NCBI GenBank assembly: GCA_018380885.1
Contig: JAGZSY010000014.1
Coordinates: 1-64,000 of the forward strand
Direction of reading: 5' to 3'
Length of the DNA stretch: 64,000 bases
Origin: Enterocloster asparagiformis
GTDB taxonomy: Bacteria > Bacillota > Clostridia > Lachnospirales > Lachnospiraceae
Shown here: piece after piece, positions 50,477 to 58,771 of the stretch
Position numbering within the stretch: position 1 is the first letter of the stretch
Layout: each line of letters begins with the position of its first letter
Made by a program: the position numbers and the translations under genes
Notes under the pieces: generated by a model
What the model was told of the DNA's origin: nothing
What the model saw: only the letters and a program-made list of their open reading frames with translations
Databases searched by the model: none

Positions 50477-51133
50477 TTATTTTTCAAATACGATCAGCTC
50501 TCCCTCCGCCAAACCGTAATAAACCTTGTCCTCCCTGCGCAGCAGCGCCCGGCCTGCCGTGGCCTCGGTGATCTGCTTCTCAAAGGTCTCCAACTGCTCC
50601 GAGGGCACCATGTAAGTAAACGCTGCCCGGTCCGTGTACGCGCTGTCCAGGGCCGTCAGGCCAGTCTGGGCGGCGATATACTGGATCTTGCCCACGCCGT
50701 TGTAGTCCGTGTCCACGGTCAGCCGGACCCCCGGGCGCTTTTCCACCACCAGGCAGTGCTTTAACCCCTCCTGGACCGCCTGGGAGTAGGCCCGCACCAG
50801 GCCGCCGGTCCCCAAAAGGGTGCCGCCGAAATACCGGGTGACCACCGCGCAGACATCATGGATATCCTGGCCCGCCAGCACGTCCAGCATGGGCTTGCCC
50901 GCGGTCTGGGCCGGCTCGCCGTCGTCGGAGAAGCGCACCGTCTGGCTGCGCTCCCCGATGCGGTAGACATAGCAGTGATGGCGGGCATCCCAATATTTTT
51001 TCCGTATCTCCTCGATAAACGCCAGGGCCTCCTCCTCGGTGGACACGGGTTTGAGGTCCGCGATAAACCGCGATTTCTTCTCCGTAATCTCTCCGCTGCC
51101 GCCCCGGTATAGTATTTTAAAGGCTTCTTCCAC
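50477..51133 (-). CDS. yigZ: YigZ/IMPACT-family protein
   Basis: This 218-residue protein has an N-terminal UPF0029 domain (about 1-130): KKSRFIADLKPV, DARHHCYVYRIG, RFSDDGEPAQTAGKPML and VVTRYFGGTLLGTGGLVRAY. A C-terminal EF-G-V-like domain of about 75 residues follows. Its eukaryotic relative IMPACT regulates translation; the bacterial role is unknown. The start codon is GTG with AAAAGGAG. It lies upstream of typA in the same direction, with typA having its own promoter. Confidence 0.92.
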   Translation of the reverse strand: MEEAFKILYRGGSGEITEKKSRFIADLKPVSTEEEALAFIEEIRKKYWDARHHCYVYRIGERSQTVRFSDDGEPAQTAGKPMLDVLAGQDIHDVCAVVTRYFGGTLLGTGGLVRAYSQAVQEGLKHCLVVEKRPGVRLTVDTDYNGVGKIQYIAAQTGLTALDSAYTDRAAFTYMVPSEQLETFEKQITEATAGRALLRREDKVYYGLAEGELIVFEK

Positions 51134-51245
51134 TTAATCCGCTCCTTTTCGCATTTTCAGGTATAATTTTCCCACTTTCTGTCTAAATTCTCATAATTTT
51201 AATCATAATATAGATAACCCCGGATGACAAGGGCTTATTTAATCC

Positions 51246-51274
51246 TTTTCATTTCCGATAAACTGTTGTATAAT
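51246..51274 (+). promoter_or_regulatory. Probable promoter of the penicillin-binding protein gene
   Basis: TTTTCA, 17 bases, TATAAT. Transcription would begin near 51281, at the first hairpin repeat, giving a leader of about 295 bases. The -35 is only 4 of 6. Confidence 0.5.
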
Positions 51275-51278
51275 ATGA

Positions 51279-51400
51279 GCACTTGGTGAGGTCTTTCACG
51301 AACCTAGTGCGAATATATCCCTGACCACTTGGCGAGGTCTTTCACGAGCCTAGTGGGAACGGGGTAATATGAGCACTTGGCGAGGTATTTCACGCACTGG
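51279..51400 (+). repeat. Three hairpin repeats in the leader of the PBP gene
   Basis: Copies at 51279-51310, 51325-51356 and 51373-51400 share cacttggYgaggtWtttcacg. In the first two the ends pair (GCACTTGG with CCTAGTGC; CCACTTGG with CCTAGTGG). The outer bases differ between copies but stay complementary. The third has lost most of its right arm. The first and third also share taatatgag ahead of the repeat. Start-to-start distances are 46 and 48 bases. The following 51401-51576 shows no clear element or gene. Confidence 0.8.
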
Positions 51401-51576
51401 TACTCACACCCGACCTCAGCGTTCCCGCAACAGCCTTCGCGCCTCTGCGGCCGCCCGGAAACCCACAATCCGGACAGTGCCGGCCCCGGGCCGTGTTGAA
51501 GGCTCTGGTTTTGCCGGTTTCATTTCCGGCATTTTGCGGACACGCCTCCAAGAACGAACATAAAAGGAGCAGTTTC

Positions 51577-54270
51577 ATGAACTATGGGAAGTATGAGACA
51601 GAGCGCAGGCTCAAGTCTCTTCACTCAAAGTCAGCCAAATACACGTCCAAGCTGTTTTTAAACATATTCAAGGCGCTGTTTGTGCTGTTCTTATTCTGCG
51701 TGGTAGTGGGGGCCAGCATCGGTTTCGGTATGGTCAAGGGCATCATCGACAACGCGCCCACCGTGGACATTCTGAACATACAGCCGGACCGGTTTGCCAC
51801 CACCATCTACGATGCCAAGGGCAATCTGACCGACACGCTGGTGACCAGCGGTTCCAACCGCGAAGCCGCCACCTACGACGAACTTCCGCCGGATCTGGTC
51901 AACGCCTTTGTGGCCATTGAGGACTCGCGCTTCTGGTCCCACAACGGCATCGACATCCGTTCCATCGCCCGCGCGGCCAAAGGCCTGATCAGCGACGACT
52001 ATGCAGGCGGCGGAAGCACCATCACCCAGCAGCTGATCAAGAACAATGTATTTGCCGGCGGCATGGAATCCGGCTGGGGTCCCCGCATCGAGCGCAAGCT
52101 GCAGGAGCAGTTTCTCGCCGTCCAGCTGGAAAAAAATTCCGGCATGAGCAAGGAGGACACCAAAAAGCAGATCATCACCAGCTACTTAAACACCATCAAC
52201 CTGGGCAGCAACACCCTGGGCGTCAAGGTGGCGGCGCGGCGCTATTTTAATAAAGAAGTCTCCGACCTGACCCTGTCGGAATGCGCGGTTCTGGCGTCCA
52301 TCACCAAAAACCCCTCCCGCCTAAACCCCATCACCGGGGCCGAGGCCAACGCGGAGCGCCGGGCCATCGTGCTGCAATACATGTTTGAGCAGGATTATAT
52401 CTCCAAGGACCAGCAGGAAAAGGCTCTGGCGGACGACGTCTACAGCCGCATCCAGAACGTGGACGCGGTCAAAAAGGAGAGCGTCACCCCTTACAGCTAT
52501 TTCACAGACGAGCTGATCGAACAGGTCATCCAGGACTTGATGGAAAAGCTGGACTACACGGAAAGCCAGGCCAGCAACCTTCTCTACTCCGGCGGACTGC
52601 AAATCTACACAACCCAGGACCCGGATATACAGGCCATTGTGGATGAAGAGATCAACAACCCGGACAACTACGATGCAGCCAAGTATTCCATGGAATACCG
52701 CCTGTCCGTCACCCACGCAAACGGCGAAACCCAGCACTACTCCAACAAGAACGTGGAGGCGTGGCGCAAATCCGTGCTGGGCGACAAAAACTTCAACGGA
52801 CTTTACACCAGCACCGAGGCCCTTCAGCAGGATATCGACCAATACAAAACATGGCTGCTGAAAGAGGGCGACGAGATCATCGGCGAACGGCTGAACACAA
52901 ACCTGCAGCCCCAGGCCTCCTTCGTGCTTTTAGACCAGCACACCGGCGAGGTCATCGCCATCAGCGGCGGGCGCGGCGAGAAAAAGGACAGCCTGACCTT
53001 AAACCGCGCCACCAACGTGCCGCGGCAGCCCGGTTCCACCTTCAAGGTGATCTCCGCCTTCGCCCCGGCCCTGGACGCCTGCGGCGCCACCCTGGGCACG
53101 GTCTATTACGACGCGCCCTACACGGTGGGCACCAAGTCCTTCCGCAACTGGTGGGGCGAGAGCCGCGGCTACACCGGCTACTCCAGCATCCGGGACGGCA
53201 TCATTTACTCCATGAACATCGTGGCGGTGCGCTGCCTGATGGAGACCGTAACCCCGCAGTTGGGTGTGGAGTACGCGGAAAATATGGGCATTTCCACCAT
53301 GACTAAAACCGACTTGGGCGCGGCGACGGCCCTGGGCGGACTGACCCTGGGCACCACCAACCTGGACCTGACGGCGGCCTACGCTTCCATTGCCAACGGC
53401 GGCGTTTACATCCGTCCCCGGTTCTACACCAAAATTCTGGACCACAACGGCAAGGTGCTCATCGACAATCAGCCGGAGACCCGGCAGGTGCTGAAAGATT
53501 CCACCGCATTCCTGCTGACGGATGCGATGACAGACGTGATGAAGGGCAACCGGAAATTTATGCGTCCGGGCGTATCCCCCATCAGCGCCACCGGTACCGC
53601 GGCCGCCCTGAACAATATGTCCGCGGCCGGAAAGAGCGGCACCACCACCAGCAACGTGGATGTCTGGTTTGAGGGCTTCACGCCCTATTACACCGCGGGC
53701 ATCTGGGGCGGCTGCGACAGCAACCAGAAATTAAAGGACGGCAACGTAAACAACGGCGGAACCTCCTTCCACAAGGCCATCTGGCGCAAGATCATGAACC
53801 GGGTGCACGAAGGTTTATCCGATCCCGGCTTCGTCATCCCGGACAGCATCGAGACCGCGCAAATTTGCCGCAAATCCGGCAAGCGCGCCGTCTCCGGCGT
53901 CTGCGACCACGATCCCAGGGGCAACGCGGTCTACACCGAGTATTTCGCCAAGGGCACTGCCCCCACGGAAGTATGCGACAAGCATGTGTCCGTGACGGTG
54001 TGCGCCGAATCCGGTATGCGCCCCACCCCCTTCTGCCCGGAGAAAACCACGCGTATCTGCATGGTGCTGCCCAGCGGTGAGGACGGGCCCACGGACGACT
54101 CCTACTATGCAATTCCGGGAGAGTGCCCGCTGCACACGGATGCCTCCACCATCATTGTACCGCCCGCCGAATCAAACGGCGGGGACTCACCGGGCTACGA
54201 AACCCCATTAGGTCCCGGCTACCAGCCCTCCAGGGAACCCTCCTCCGAGTACGGACCCGGAGTACAATAG
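51577..54270 (+). CDS. Class A penicillin-binding protein (PBP1 family)
   Basis: This 897-residue bifunctional peptidoglycan synthase has a cytoplasmic N-terminus and a membrane anchor at about residues 25-50 (FLNIFKALFVLFLFCVVVGA). The GT51 transglycosylase domain has AFVAIEDSRFWSHNGID, then GGGSTITQQLIKN, and KKQIITSYLNTINLG. The transpeptidase has RQPGSTFKVISA (Ser nucleophile), YSMNIVAVR (SxN) and GKSGTTTSNVDVWFEG (KSGT box). A C-terminal part of about 150 residues has paired Cys (CRKSGKRAVSGVCDHD, CDKHVSVTVCAESG) and a Pro/Gly/Ser tail. The start at 51577 has AAAAGGAG. Its leader carries hairpin repeats. Confidence 0.95.
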   Translation: MNYGKYETERRLKSLHSKSAKYTSKLFLNIFKALFVLFLFCVVVGASIGFGMVKGIIDNAPTVDILNIQPDRFATTIYDAKGNLTDTLVTSGSNREAATYDELPPDLVNAFVAIEDSRFWSHNGIDIRSIARAAKGLISDDYAGGGSTITQQLIKNNVFAGGMESGWGPRIERKLQEQFLAVQLEKNSGMSKEDTKKQIITSYLNTINLGSNTLGVKVAARRYFNKEVSDLTLSECAVLASITKNPSRLNPITGAEANAERRAIVLQYMFEQDYISKDQQEKALADDVYSRIQNVDAVKKESVTPYSYFTDELIEQVIQDLMEKLDYTESQASNLLYSGGLQIYTTQDPDIQAIVDEEINNPDNYDAAKYSMEYRLSVTHANGETQHYSNKNVEAWRKSVLGDKNFNGLYTSTEALQQDIDQYKTWLLKEGDEIIGERLNTNLQPQASFVLLDQHTGEVIAISGGRGEKKDSLTLNRATNVPRQPGSTFKVISAFAPALDACGATLGTVYYDAPYTVGTKSFRNWWGESRGYTGYSSIRDGIIYSMNIVAVRCLMETVTPQLGVEYAENMGISTMTKTDLGAATALGGLTLGTTNLDLTAAYASIANGGVYIRPRFYTKILDHNGKVLIDNQPETRQVLKDSTAFLLTDAMTDVMKGNRKFMRPGVSPISATGTAAALNNMSAAGKSGTTTSNVDVWFEGFTPYYTAGIWGGCDSNQKLKDGNVNNGGTSFHKAIWRKIMNRVHEGLSDPGFVIPDSIETAQICRKSGKRAVSGVCDHDPRGNAVYTEYFAKGTAPTEVCDKHVSVTVCAESGMRPTPFCPEKTTRICMVLPSGEDGPTDDSYYAIPGECPLHTDASTIIVPPAESNGGDSPGYETPLGPGYQPSREPSSEYGPGVQ

Positions 54271-54318
54271 ACATCGGCCGCAGGCGGCGGCCATACCGCC
54301 GCCCACAGCCGCAAAAAG

Positions 54319-54364
54319 CACCGCGCAGCAGGCTCCTTCAAGCCCGCCGCGCGGTGTTTTCCTT
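54319..54364 (+). terminator. Terminator after the PBP gene
   Basis: CACCGCGC pairs with GCGCGGTG, with A-rich DNA before and TTTTCCTTT after. Confidence 0.85.
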
Positions 54365-54451
54365 TCACCATGCCTGTTTTTCGCCCATTCGCGATCTGTG
54401 GGGAATACAATAAAAAAGCCCTGTGCTAAAATCATCAGAGGAGGTGATCAA

Positions 54452-54922
54452 ATGAATCAACTGGAAACTGGAAAATTTATCGCTGAACTGCGAAAAGAAA
54501 AATCCCTGACCCAAGCGCAGCTGGGCGATCTGCTGGGCGTCACGAACAAAACCATATCCCGCTGGGAAAACGGCAACTACATGCCCGACCTGTCCGTTCT
54601 GCAAGCCCTCTGCGCCGTGCTGGAAGTCAGCGTCAACGAGATGCTCAGCGGAAAGCGGCTGGATCAATCCGACTTCCGTCAGCAGGCGGACGCCAATCTG
54701 CTGCTCACCCTTTCCCAGGCCAAACGGATGAAGCGCGACTACAAGCTCATCGACTTTCTAAGCGGAACCGGCACCGGCCTGCTAATCTCCACCCTTATCT
54801 CCCCCGACTCCCCCCGCCGGACCGCCGTGCTCGCCGTCAGCCTGATCATGCTGGCTCTGGCCAGCCTCAGACAATACCGCTTCGGCCGCTTCCTCCAAAA
54901 TCTCCTGAACCACCCCCGCTAA
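54452..54922 (+). CDS. XRE-family regulator with hydrophobic C-terminus
   Basis: This 156-residue protein has an N-terminal Cro/CI helix-turn-helix (residues 5-62: FIAELRKEKSLTQAQLGDLL, GVTNKTISRWENGNYMPD). A middle helical part includes QAKRMKRDYKLID. The C-terminus has two hydrophobic stretches, GTGTGLLISTLI and TAVLAVSLIMLALA, that could lie in the membrane. The ribosome site AGGAGGTGATC is fully complementary to the 16S rRNA end, suggesting strong translation. The target is unknown. Membrane-linked XRE regulators of this shape are common in clostridia. Confidence 0.85.
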   Translation: MNQLETGKFIAELRKEKSLTQAQLGDLLGVTNKTISRWENGNYMPDLSVLQALCAVLEVSVNEMLSGKRLDQSDFRQQADANLLLTLSQAKRMKRDYKLIDFLSGTGTGLLISTLISPDSPRRTAVLAVSLIMLALASLRQYRFGRFLQNLLNHPR

Positions 54923-54965
54923 CTCAAGCCATGCCCCCATCCGCCGACCGCCGATATCTAGCGGG

Positions 54966-55092
54966 TGAGCGCCAGGGGGGCGGGGCGGGAGGTGACTGCG
55001 CAGCGGTGTTGGAGAGTCTTTTCCCGCCCCTTGCGCCTTAGACTCTCCCGCCGCGGAGTCCCGGAACCTCCAGTCCCGCCCCCTGGCGCTCA
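54966..55092. repeat. 127-base imperfect palindrome between converging genes
   Basis: The left arm (54966-55018) starts tgagcgccaggggg and ends ggagagtc. The right arm (55041-55092) starts gactctccc and ends ccccctggcgctca. Within the arms, short runs match with small gaps. The right end coincides with the TGA stop codon of the receiver gene on the minus strand. No T-run follows, so it is unlike an ordinary terminator. Confidence 0.75.
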
Positions 55093-55479
55093 CGGACGGA
55101 TGCAGCTCTCCCCCTCAGCGCTCTCCCGATACAACCGAATCATCCCCGCAATATCCCCCCTGGTATACGGTTTCGGCACAAACCCAAACGCCCGGATATT
55201 CCACGTCTTAATCGAAAGCCCCGGAATATCCGACAGCAGCACCACCTTGGGCGGATGGGAAACCTCCGCCAGCCTGGCCGCCAGCGTAATCCCGCTGATA
55301 TCCGGCATCACCACGTCGGAAAACACCAAATCCACCGGCTCCTGATCCACAATCCGCAGCACGTCCGCCGGGTGCTCAAATCTCCCCCGAAGCTCGATGC
55401 CCTCCGTCTCCTCCAGGATACCGGTCAGCTTATCCAGCAGCTCCGGATCATTATCCACGATCACTGTTCTGATACCCAT
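55090..55479 (-). CDS. Stand-alone response-regulator receiver protein
   Basis: This 129-residue protein is a single CheY-like receiver domain. The acidic pair is in TVIVDNDPELLD, the phosphorylated Asp in DLVFSDVVMPDISG, the switch Ser in VVLLSDIPG and the conserved Lys in GFVPKPYT. There is no output domain, so it would act by protein contact, as in Spo0F- or CheY-type relays. No histidine kinase is nearby. GGGAGG sets the start at 55479. The stop codon forms the edge of a palindromic element. Confidence 0.88.
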   Translation of the reverse strand: MGIRTVIVDNDPELLDKLTGILEETEGIELRGRFEHPADVLRIVDQEPVDLVFSDVVMPDISGITLAARLAEVSHPPKVVLLSDIPGLSIKTWNIRAFGFVPKPYTRGDIAGMIRLYRESAEGESCIRP

Positions 55480-55662
55480 AGTTCCTCCCATATCCCCTTA
55501 TCTTCCGGCTGCCCCCCGCCACACGGCGAATTTGCGCCGCAGCCTTTGTTTTGCCGCGCCTGCGGGCCAGCGCCGGCCCATCAGCCAAAAGCGCGCCCCT
55601 TCCCATGCCGCGCGGCAGACCTACGGCCCGCTCTGCTTTCCGGGCGGGCCGCGTTATTCTCT

Positions 55663-55691
55663 ATTATACCGGCTAATCCCGCCGGATTCAA
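55663..55691 (-). promoter_or_regulatory. Sigma-A promoter of the receiver-protein gene
   Basis: TTGAAT, 17 bases, TATAAT. The leader of about 175 bases starts with a GC hairpin (GGCCCGC/GCGGGCC, 55626-55650), which could also end transcripts from spoVAE. Confidence 0.75.
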
Positions 55692-55707
55692 TGGAAATTT
55701 TTCCGCG

Positions 55708-56061
55708 CTACTTCATTTTCGGCTTAAACACCAGGCTGGCCAGGTATCCGAACACCAGCGCCCCGCAGATGCCCGCGGACCCGGCGGTGAAGCCGCCCTT
55801 GAACACGCCCAGCAGGCCGTCCTTGCCAACGGCCTCCTTCACGCCCTTCCACAGGGCGTTGCCGAAGCCCAGCAGGGGTACGGACGCTCCCGCTCCGGCC
55901 CACTCCATAAAAGGCTGGTACAGGCCCACGCAGCCCAGAATCGCGCCGCTGACCACCAGAATCACCATGATGCGGCCCGGCATCAGCTTTGTCTTTTCCA
56001 TCAGGATTTGCACCAGTGCGCAGATGATCCCGCCCACCAGAAACGCTTTCACATAATCCAT
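55708..56061 (-). CDS. spoVAE: Stage V sporulation protein AE (SpoVAEb)
   Basis: This 117-residue membrane protein has 3-4 hydrophobic segments. It has the family run FLVGGIICALVQILMEKTKL and PGRIMVILVVSGAILGCVGL, then YQPFMEWAGAGASVPLLGFG. It is part of the SpoVA channel that moves calcium-dipicolinate into the forespore and out during germination. It is 12 bases after spoVAD. Confidence 0.94.
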   Translation of the reverse strand: MDYVKAFLVGGIICALVQILMEKTKLMPGRIMVILVVSGAILGCVGLYQPFMEWAGAGASVPLLGFGNALWKGVKEAVGKDGLLGVFKGGFTAGSAGICGALVFGYLASLVFKPKMK

Positions 56062-56073
56062 CCTTTTGCCTCC

Positions 56074-57096
56074 TTAACCGTCGATGTGCTCGATGACAAC
56101 CGCGTGCGCTATGCCCGGTATGCTCTGTCCCTCGTTGAAGCTGATGTTGGACAAGAGCGCCCCGGTGGGCACGAACAGCACCCGCTTCCAGGTGCCGTCC
56201 TGGATTTTGGGCAGCACATAGGAGCACAGCGTCACCGCCGAGCAGCCGCAGCCGCTTCCGCCAGCGTGGGTATCCTGCTGGTCCTTGTCGTAAATCTCCA
56301 TCCCGCAGTCCATGTGAAGCTCGCTGAGATCCCGGCCCTTGTTCTTCATAAAGTCCAACAGAATGGTCCGCCCCACCTCGCCCAAGTCCCCGGTGATAAT
56401 CTTATCGTACCAGGTTTCATTGACCTGGAAATCCTCCAGGTTCTGCTCGATGGTGTGGTACGCCGCCGGAGCCATAGCCGCGCCCATATTCATGGAATCC
56501 TTGGTCCCCATGTCCACCATGCGACCCGTGGTAATCCCCGTGATCTTTGCCAGCCCCTCCTTGCGGTCCCCGGCCAGCGCCACGCAGCCGGCCCCGGTGA
56601 CCGTCCAGGTGGCGGACAGCGGCCGCTGGTTGCCGTAGCCCAGCGGGAAACGGAACTCCTTCTCAGCCGTGGCGAAGTGGCTGGAGGCCATTGCCAACAC
56701 CTGGTTGGCGTAGCCTGCGTTCACCGCCATGGCCCCAAGGCTCATGGCCTCTCCCATTGTGGAGCAGGCCCCGTAAAGCCCGAACAGCGGGATTTCCAAA
56801 TCCACCGTTCCGAAGGAGGTGGCAATCAGCTGGCCCAGCAGGTCCCCGGCGAAGAGATAGCGCAGATCGCCCTTTCTGAGCCCGCCCTTCTCAATGGCCT
56901 TGTCCGCGGCCTGCTTCTGCAGCGCGCTCTCCGCCTGCTCCCAGTTGTCCTTGCCGCACATGTCGTCCTGCTCGATCTGGTCAAAGAGAGGGCCCAAGGG
57001 ACCTTCCCCCTCCTTCTTGCCCACCACGGAGGCGGCGCTGACGATCACCGGCGGATGCTCAAATTCCAGACTGGCCTTTCCTTTCATTTCTCCCAT
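56074..57096 (-). CDS. spoVAD: Stage V sporulation protein AD
   Basis: This 340-residue, soluble, thiolase-fold protein binds dipicolinate on the inner spore membrane. Hallmarks are PPVIVSAASVVGKKEGEGPL, YLFAGDLLGQLIATSF, LYGACSTMGEAMSLGA and GGSGCGCSAVTLCSYVLP. The length is normal. GAGAGGTGAG precedes the ATG. Clostridial loci are usually spoVAC-spoVAD-spoVAE. Here no spoVAC lies upstream; 57097-57235 holds no gene. A sigma-G-like GCATA-N18-CAAAGTA is present near 57160-57190, with low confidence. Confidence 0.95.
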   Translation of the reverse strand: MGEMKGKASLEFEHPPVIVSAASVVGKKEGEGPLGPLFDQIEQDDMCGKDNWEQAESALQKQAADKAIEKGGLRKGDLRYLFAGDLLGQLIATSFGTVDLEIPLFGLYGACSTMGEAMSLGAMAVNAGYANQVLAMASSHFATAEKEFRFPLGYGNQRPLSATWTVTGAGCVALAGDRKEGLAKITGITTGRMVDMGTKDSMNMGAAMAPAAYHTIEQNLEDFQVNETWYDKIITGDLGEVGRTILLDFMKNKGRDLSELHMDCGMEIYDKDQQDTHAGGSGCGCSAVTLCSYVLPKIQDGTWKRVLFVPTGALLSNISFNEGQSIPGIAHAVVIEHIDG

Positions 57097-57235
57097 TGTA
57101 TCTCACCTCTCATATTATCAACGCAAATTTTCTAGCTATATTTGCACGCTTCAATACTACTTTGTCCAGTTTTCCATTTTTATATGCATCCGCCTGGCGG
57201 CAATGGCCGGCGGACTTCAACGCGTATTTTTTCAT

Positions 57236-57276
57236 TTAAAAAAGGAATGTTCCCTGCCGAAGCCTGGAACATTCCT
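57236..57276 (-). terminator. Terminator after the YjiH-family gene
   Basis: GGAATGTTCC and GGAACATTCC form a perfect 10-base stem with a 12-base loop, followed by TTTTTTAAA on the minus strand. It separates the deiminase operon from spoVAD. Confidence 0.93.
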
Positions 57277-57311
57277 CAATTGAAAACCGGCCGCCATATG
57301 AAACCGGCGCG

Positions 57312-58676
57312 CTATTGAATTGAAAATAAATTGGCCAACAGGATCACAATGGGCAGGCAGATGAGAGTCCTCTCCAAAAAAATCACGAACAGCTGCCAGA
57401 GCTTTAAGGGCAGCTTGGAGGTGAGGATCATCGCCCCGATCTCCGTAATATAGATCACCTGGAGCACCGCGATGCAGCCGATGATAAACCTGGTGTAAAA
57501 CGAGGGAATCAGAGCGCCCACTATCACCGGCAGGTACTGATCCGCAAACCCCAGAATCATGGCCGGCGCAGCCTCCGCGGCATAGGGCACGGAAAACAGC
57601 TCCAGCAATACGCTGAACGGATAGGACATGATCTGAAAGAGCGACGTGTACTCTGTGAGGATCAGGGAGATGGTGCCAAAGGCCATCAGGACCGGCGCCG
57701 TGTTGGCGATGAGGTCGAAAGCGGTGGTCAGCCCCTTTGTGACAAAGCCCTTAAAGGAGGCGGCCCGGGAGGCCCGCTTGAGGGCCAGGTGCAGTCCCCA
57801 CTGGAAATTGGTCGTATGTTCCGGAACCGACTCCGAAGCCTGCTTTCCGCTCTCCGGATTGTAGCGGTCCGCCATGGAACGCAGCGGCCAAATCCGCGGC
57901 GTGATCACGGCGCAGATGAAACCGGCTATGAAAATGGTCAGATAATAGCTGGCGAACACCCGGGAAATTTTCAAGTGCTGGGCCATGGCCGAGCAGAAGC
58001 TGATGCTCACCACGGAAAAATTCGTCACGATGATGGACGCCTCCCTGGCCGTGTAGCAGCCCGTCTCATACTGGGAGATCGTCAGGTAAGCGCCGCACAC
58101 CCCGGACCCGATCCAGGAGGAGAAGCAGTCGATGAGCGCCCGCCCCGGGACGTGAAACAGCGGACGGGCAATATTTTTCAGGAGAGTGCTCACAAAATCC
58201 ATGATGCCGTAGTCGGTCAGAAGGGGCAGGAAAAAACCGGCCACAAAGAACCACATCCCGCAGGTGGGCAGCAGGGAAAACAAAATATTCCCCCCTGTCT
58301 CAGCAGAGCGGATGAACTGCGGCCCCAGATGGAACAGGGTCAGAACCGCGAAAACCGCGCCGGCCAGCCGGACCCCCAGCCAGAAACGCGTTGTGGAAAA
58401 AATACGGCTCCAGGTAGGGCTCCCCTGAATCCAGGAAATCGGGGACACCTTGTTCCAGATGGAGATGGCTGTGGGAACCGCCACCATAATCGTCATGGCA
58501 TAGGGCAGAATCTGTTTCAATAATTCCTGGGAATAATTTACAAATATTCCCACCACGATCATGCTCTCCCCCTTGAACTGTACGGGGATTAAGAATAAGA
58601 TCACCCCGATGACGGAAGGTATGATAAATTTCAGCAGGTCCCCCCTGTCATGATTTGCATTACCCCTGTTTTGCAT
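57312..58676 (-). CDS. YjiH-family membrane protein (nucleoside-transporter gate domain)
   Basis: This 454-residue protein has about 10-11 membrane segments. Its Gate-domain pattern includes FFVAGFFLPLLTDYGIMDF, then RALIDCFSSWIGSGVCGAYL and VSISFCSAMAQHL, with a second half from TAFDLIANTAPVLMAFGTI. The family is uncharacterised; some members stand by amino-acid or peptide catabolism genes. It is last in the deiminase operon, 95 bases after carbamate kinase, with a hairpin between and a terminator behind. A role in moving a substrate or product of the pathway is inferred. Confidence 0.82.
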   Translation of the reverse strand: MQNRGNANHDRGDLLKFIIPSVIGVILFLIPVQFKGESMIVVGIFVNYSQELLKQILPYAMTIMVAVPTAISIWNKVSPISWIQGSPTWSRIFSTTRFWLGVRLAGAVFAVLTLFHLGPQFIRSAETGGNILFSLLPTCGMWFFVAGFFLPLLTDYGIMDFVSTLLKNIARPLFHVPGRALIDCFSSWIGSGVCGAYLTISQYETGCYTAREASIIVTNFSVVSISFCSAMAQHLKISRVFASYYLTIFIAGFICAVITPRIWPLRSMADRYNPESGKQASESVPEHTTNFQWGLHLALKRASRAASFKGFVTKGLTTAFDLIANTAPVLMAFGTISLILTEYTSLFQIMSYPFSVLLELFSVPYAAEAAPAMILGFADQYLPVIVGALIPSFYTRFIIGCIAVLQVIYITEIGAMILTSKLPLKLWQLFVIFLERTLICLPIVILLANLFSIQ

Positions 58677-58738
58677 AATATGAACCTCCTGTCGGTCAGC
58701 TTCTGTATACTCATCTCAAAATATTTTGAACAGCTTAA

Positions 58739-58764
58739 GCAGAGTATGCGCACACATACTCTGC
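58739..58764 (-). other. Intercistronic hairpin between arcC and the YjiH gene
   Basis: GCAGAGTATG and CATACTCTGC form a perfect 10-base stem with a 6-base loop. Only TTAAG follows on the minus strand, so it may be a leaky terminator or an RNA-stability element lowering YjiH expression. Confidence 0.7.
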
Positions 58765-58771
58765 TCTGAGC

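Noticed and set aside
51279..51400. CRISPR array
   Set aside because: Only three units, spacers of 14-16 bases, imperfect copies and no cas gene. Hairpin repeats in a leader fit better.
51369..51563. Small frame upstream of the PBP gene
   Set aside because: No ribosome site, Arg/Thr-rich composition, and a competing frame on the other strand. It is probably leader sequence.
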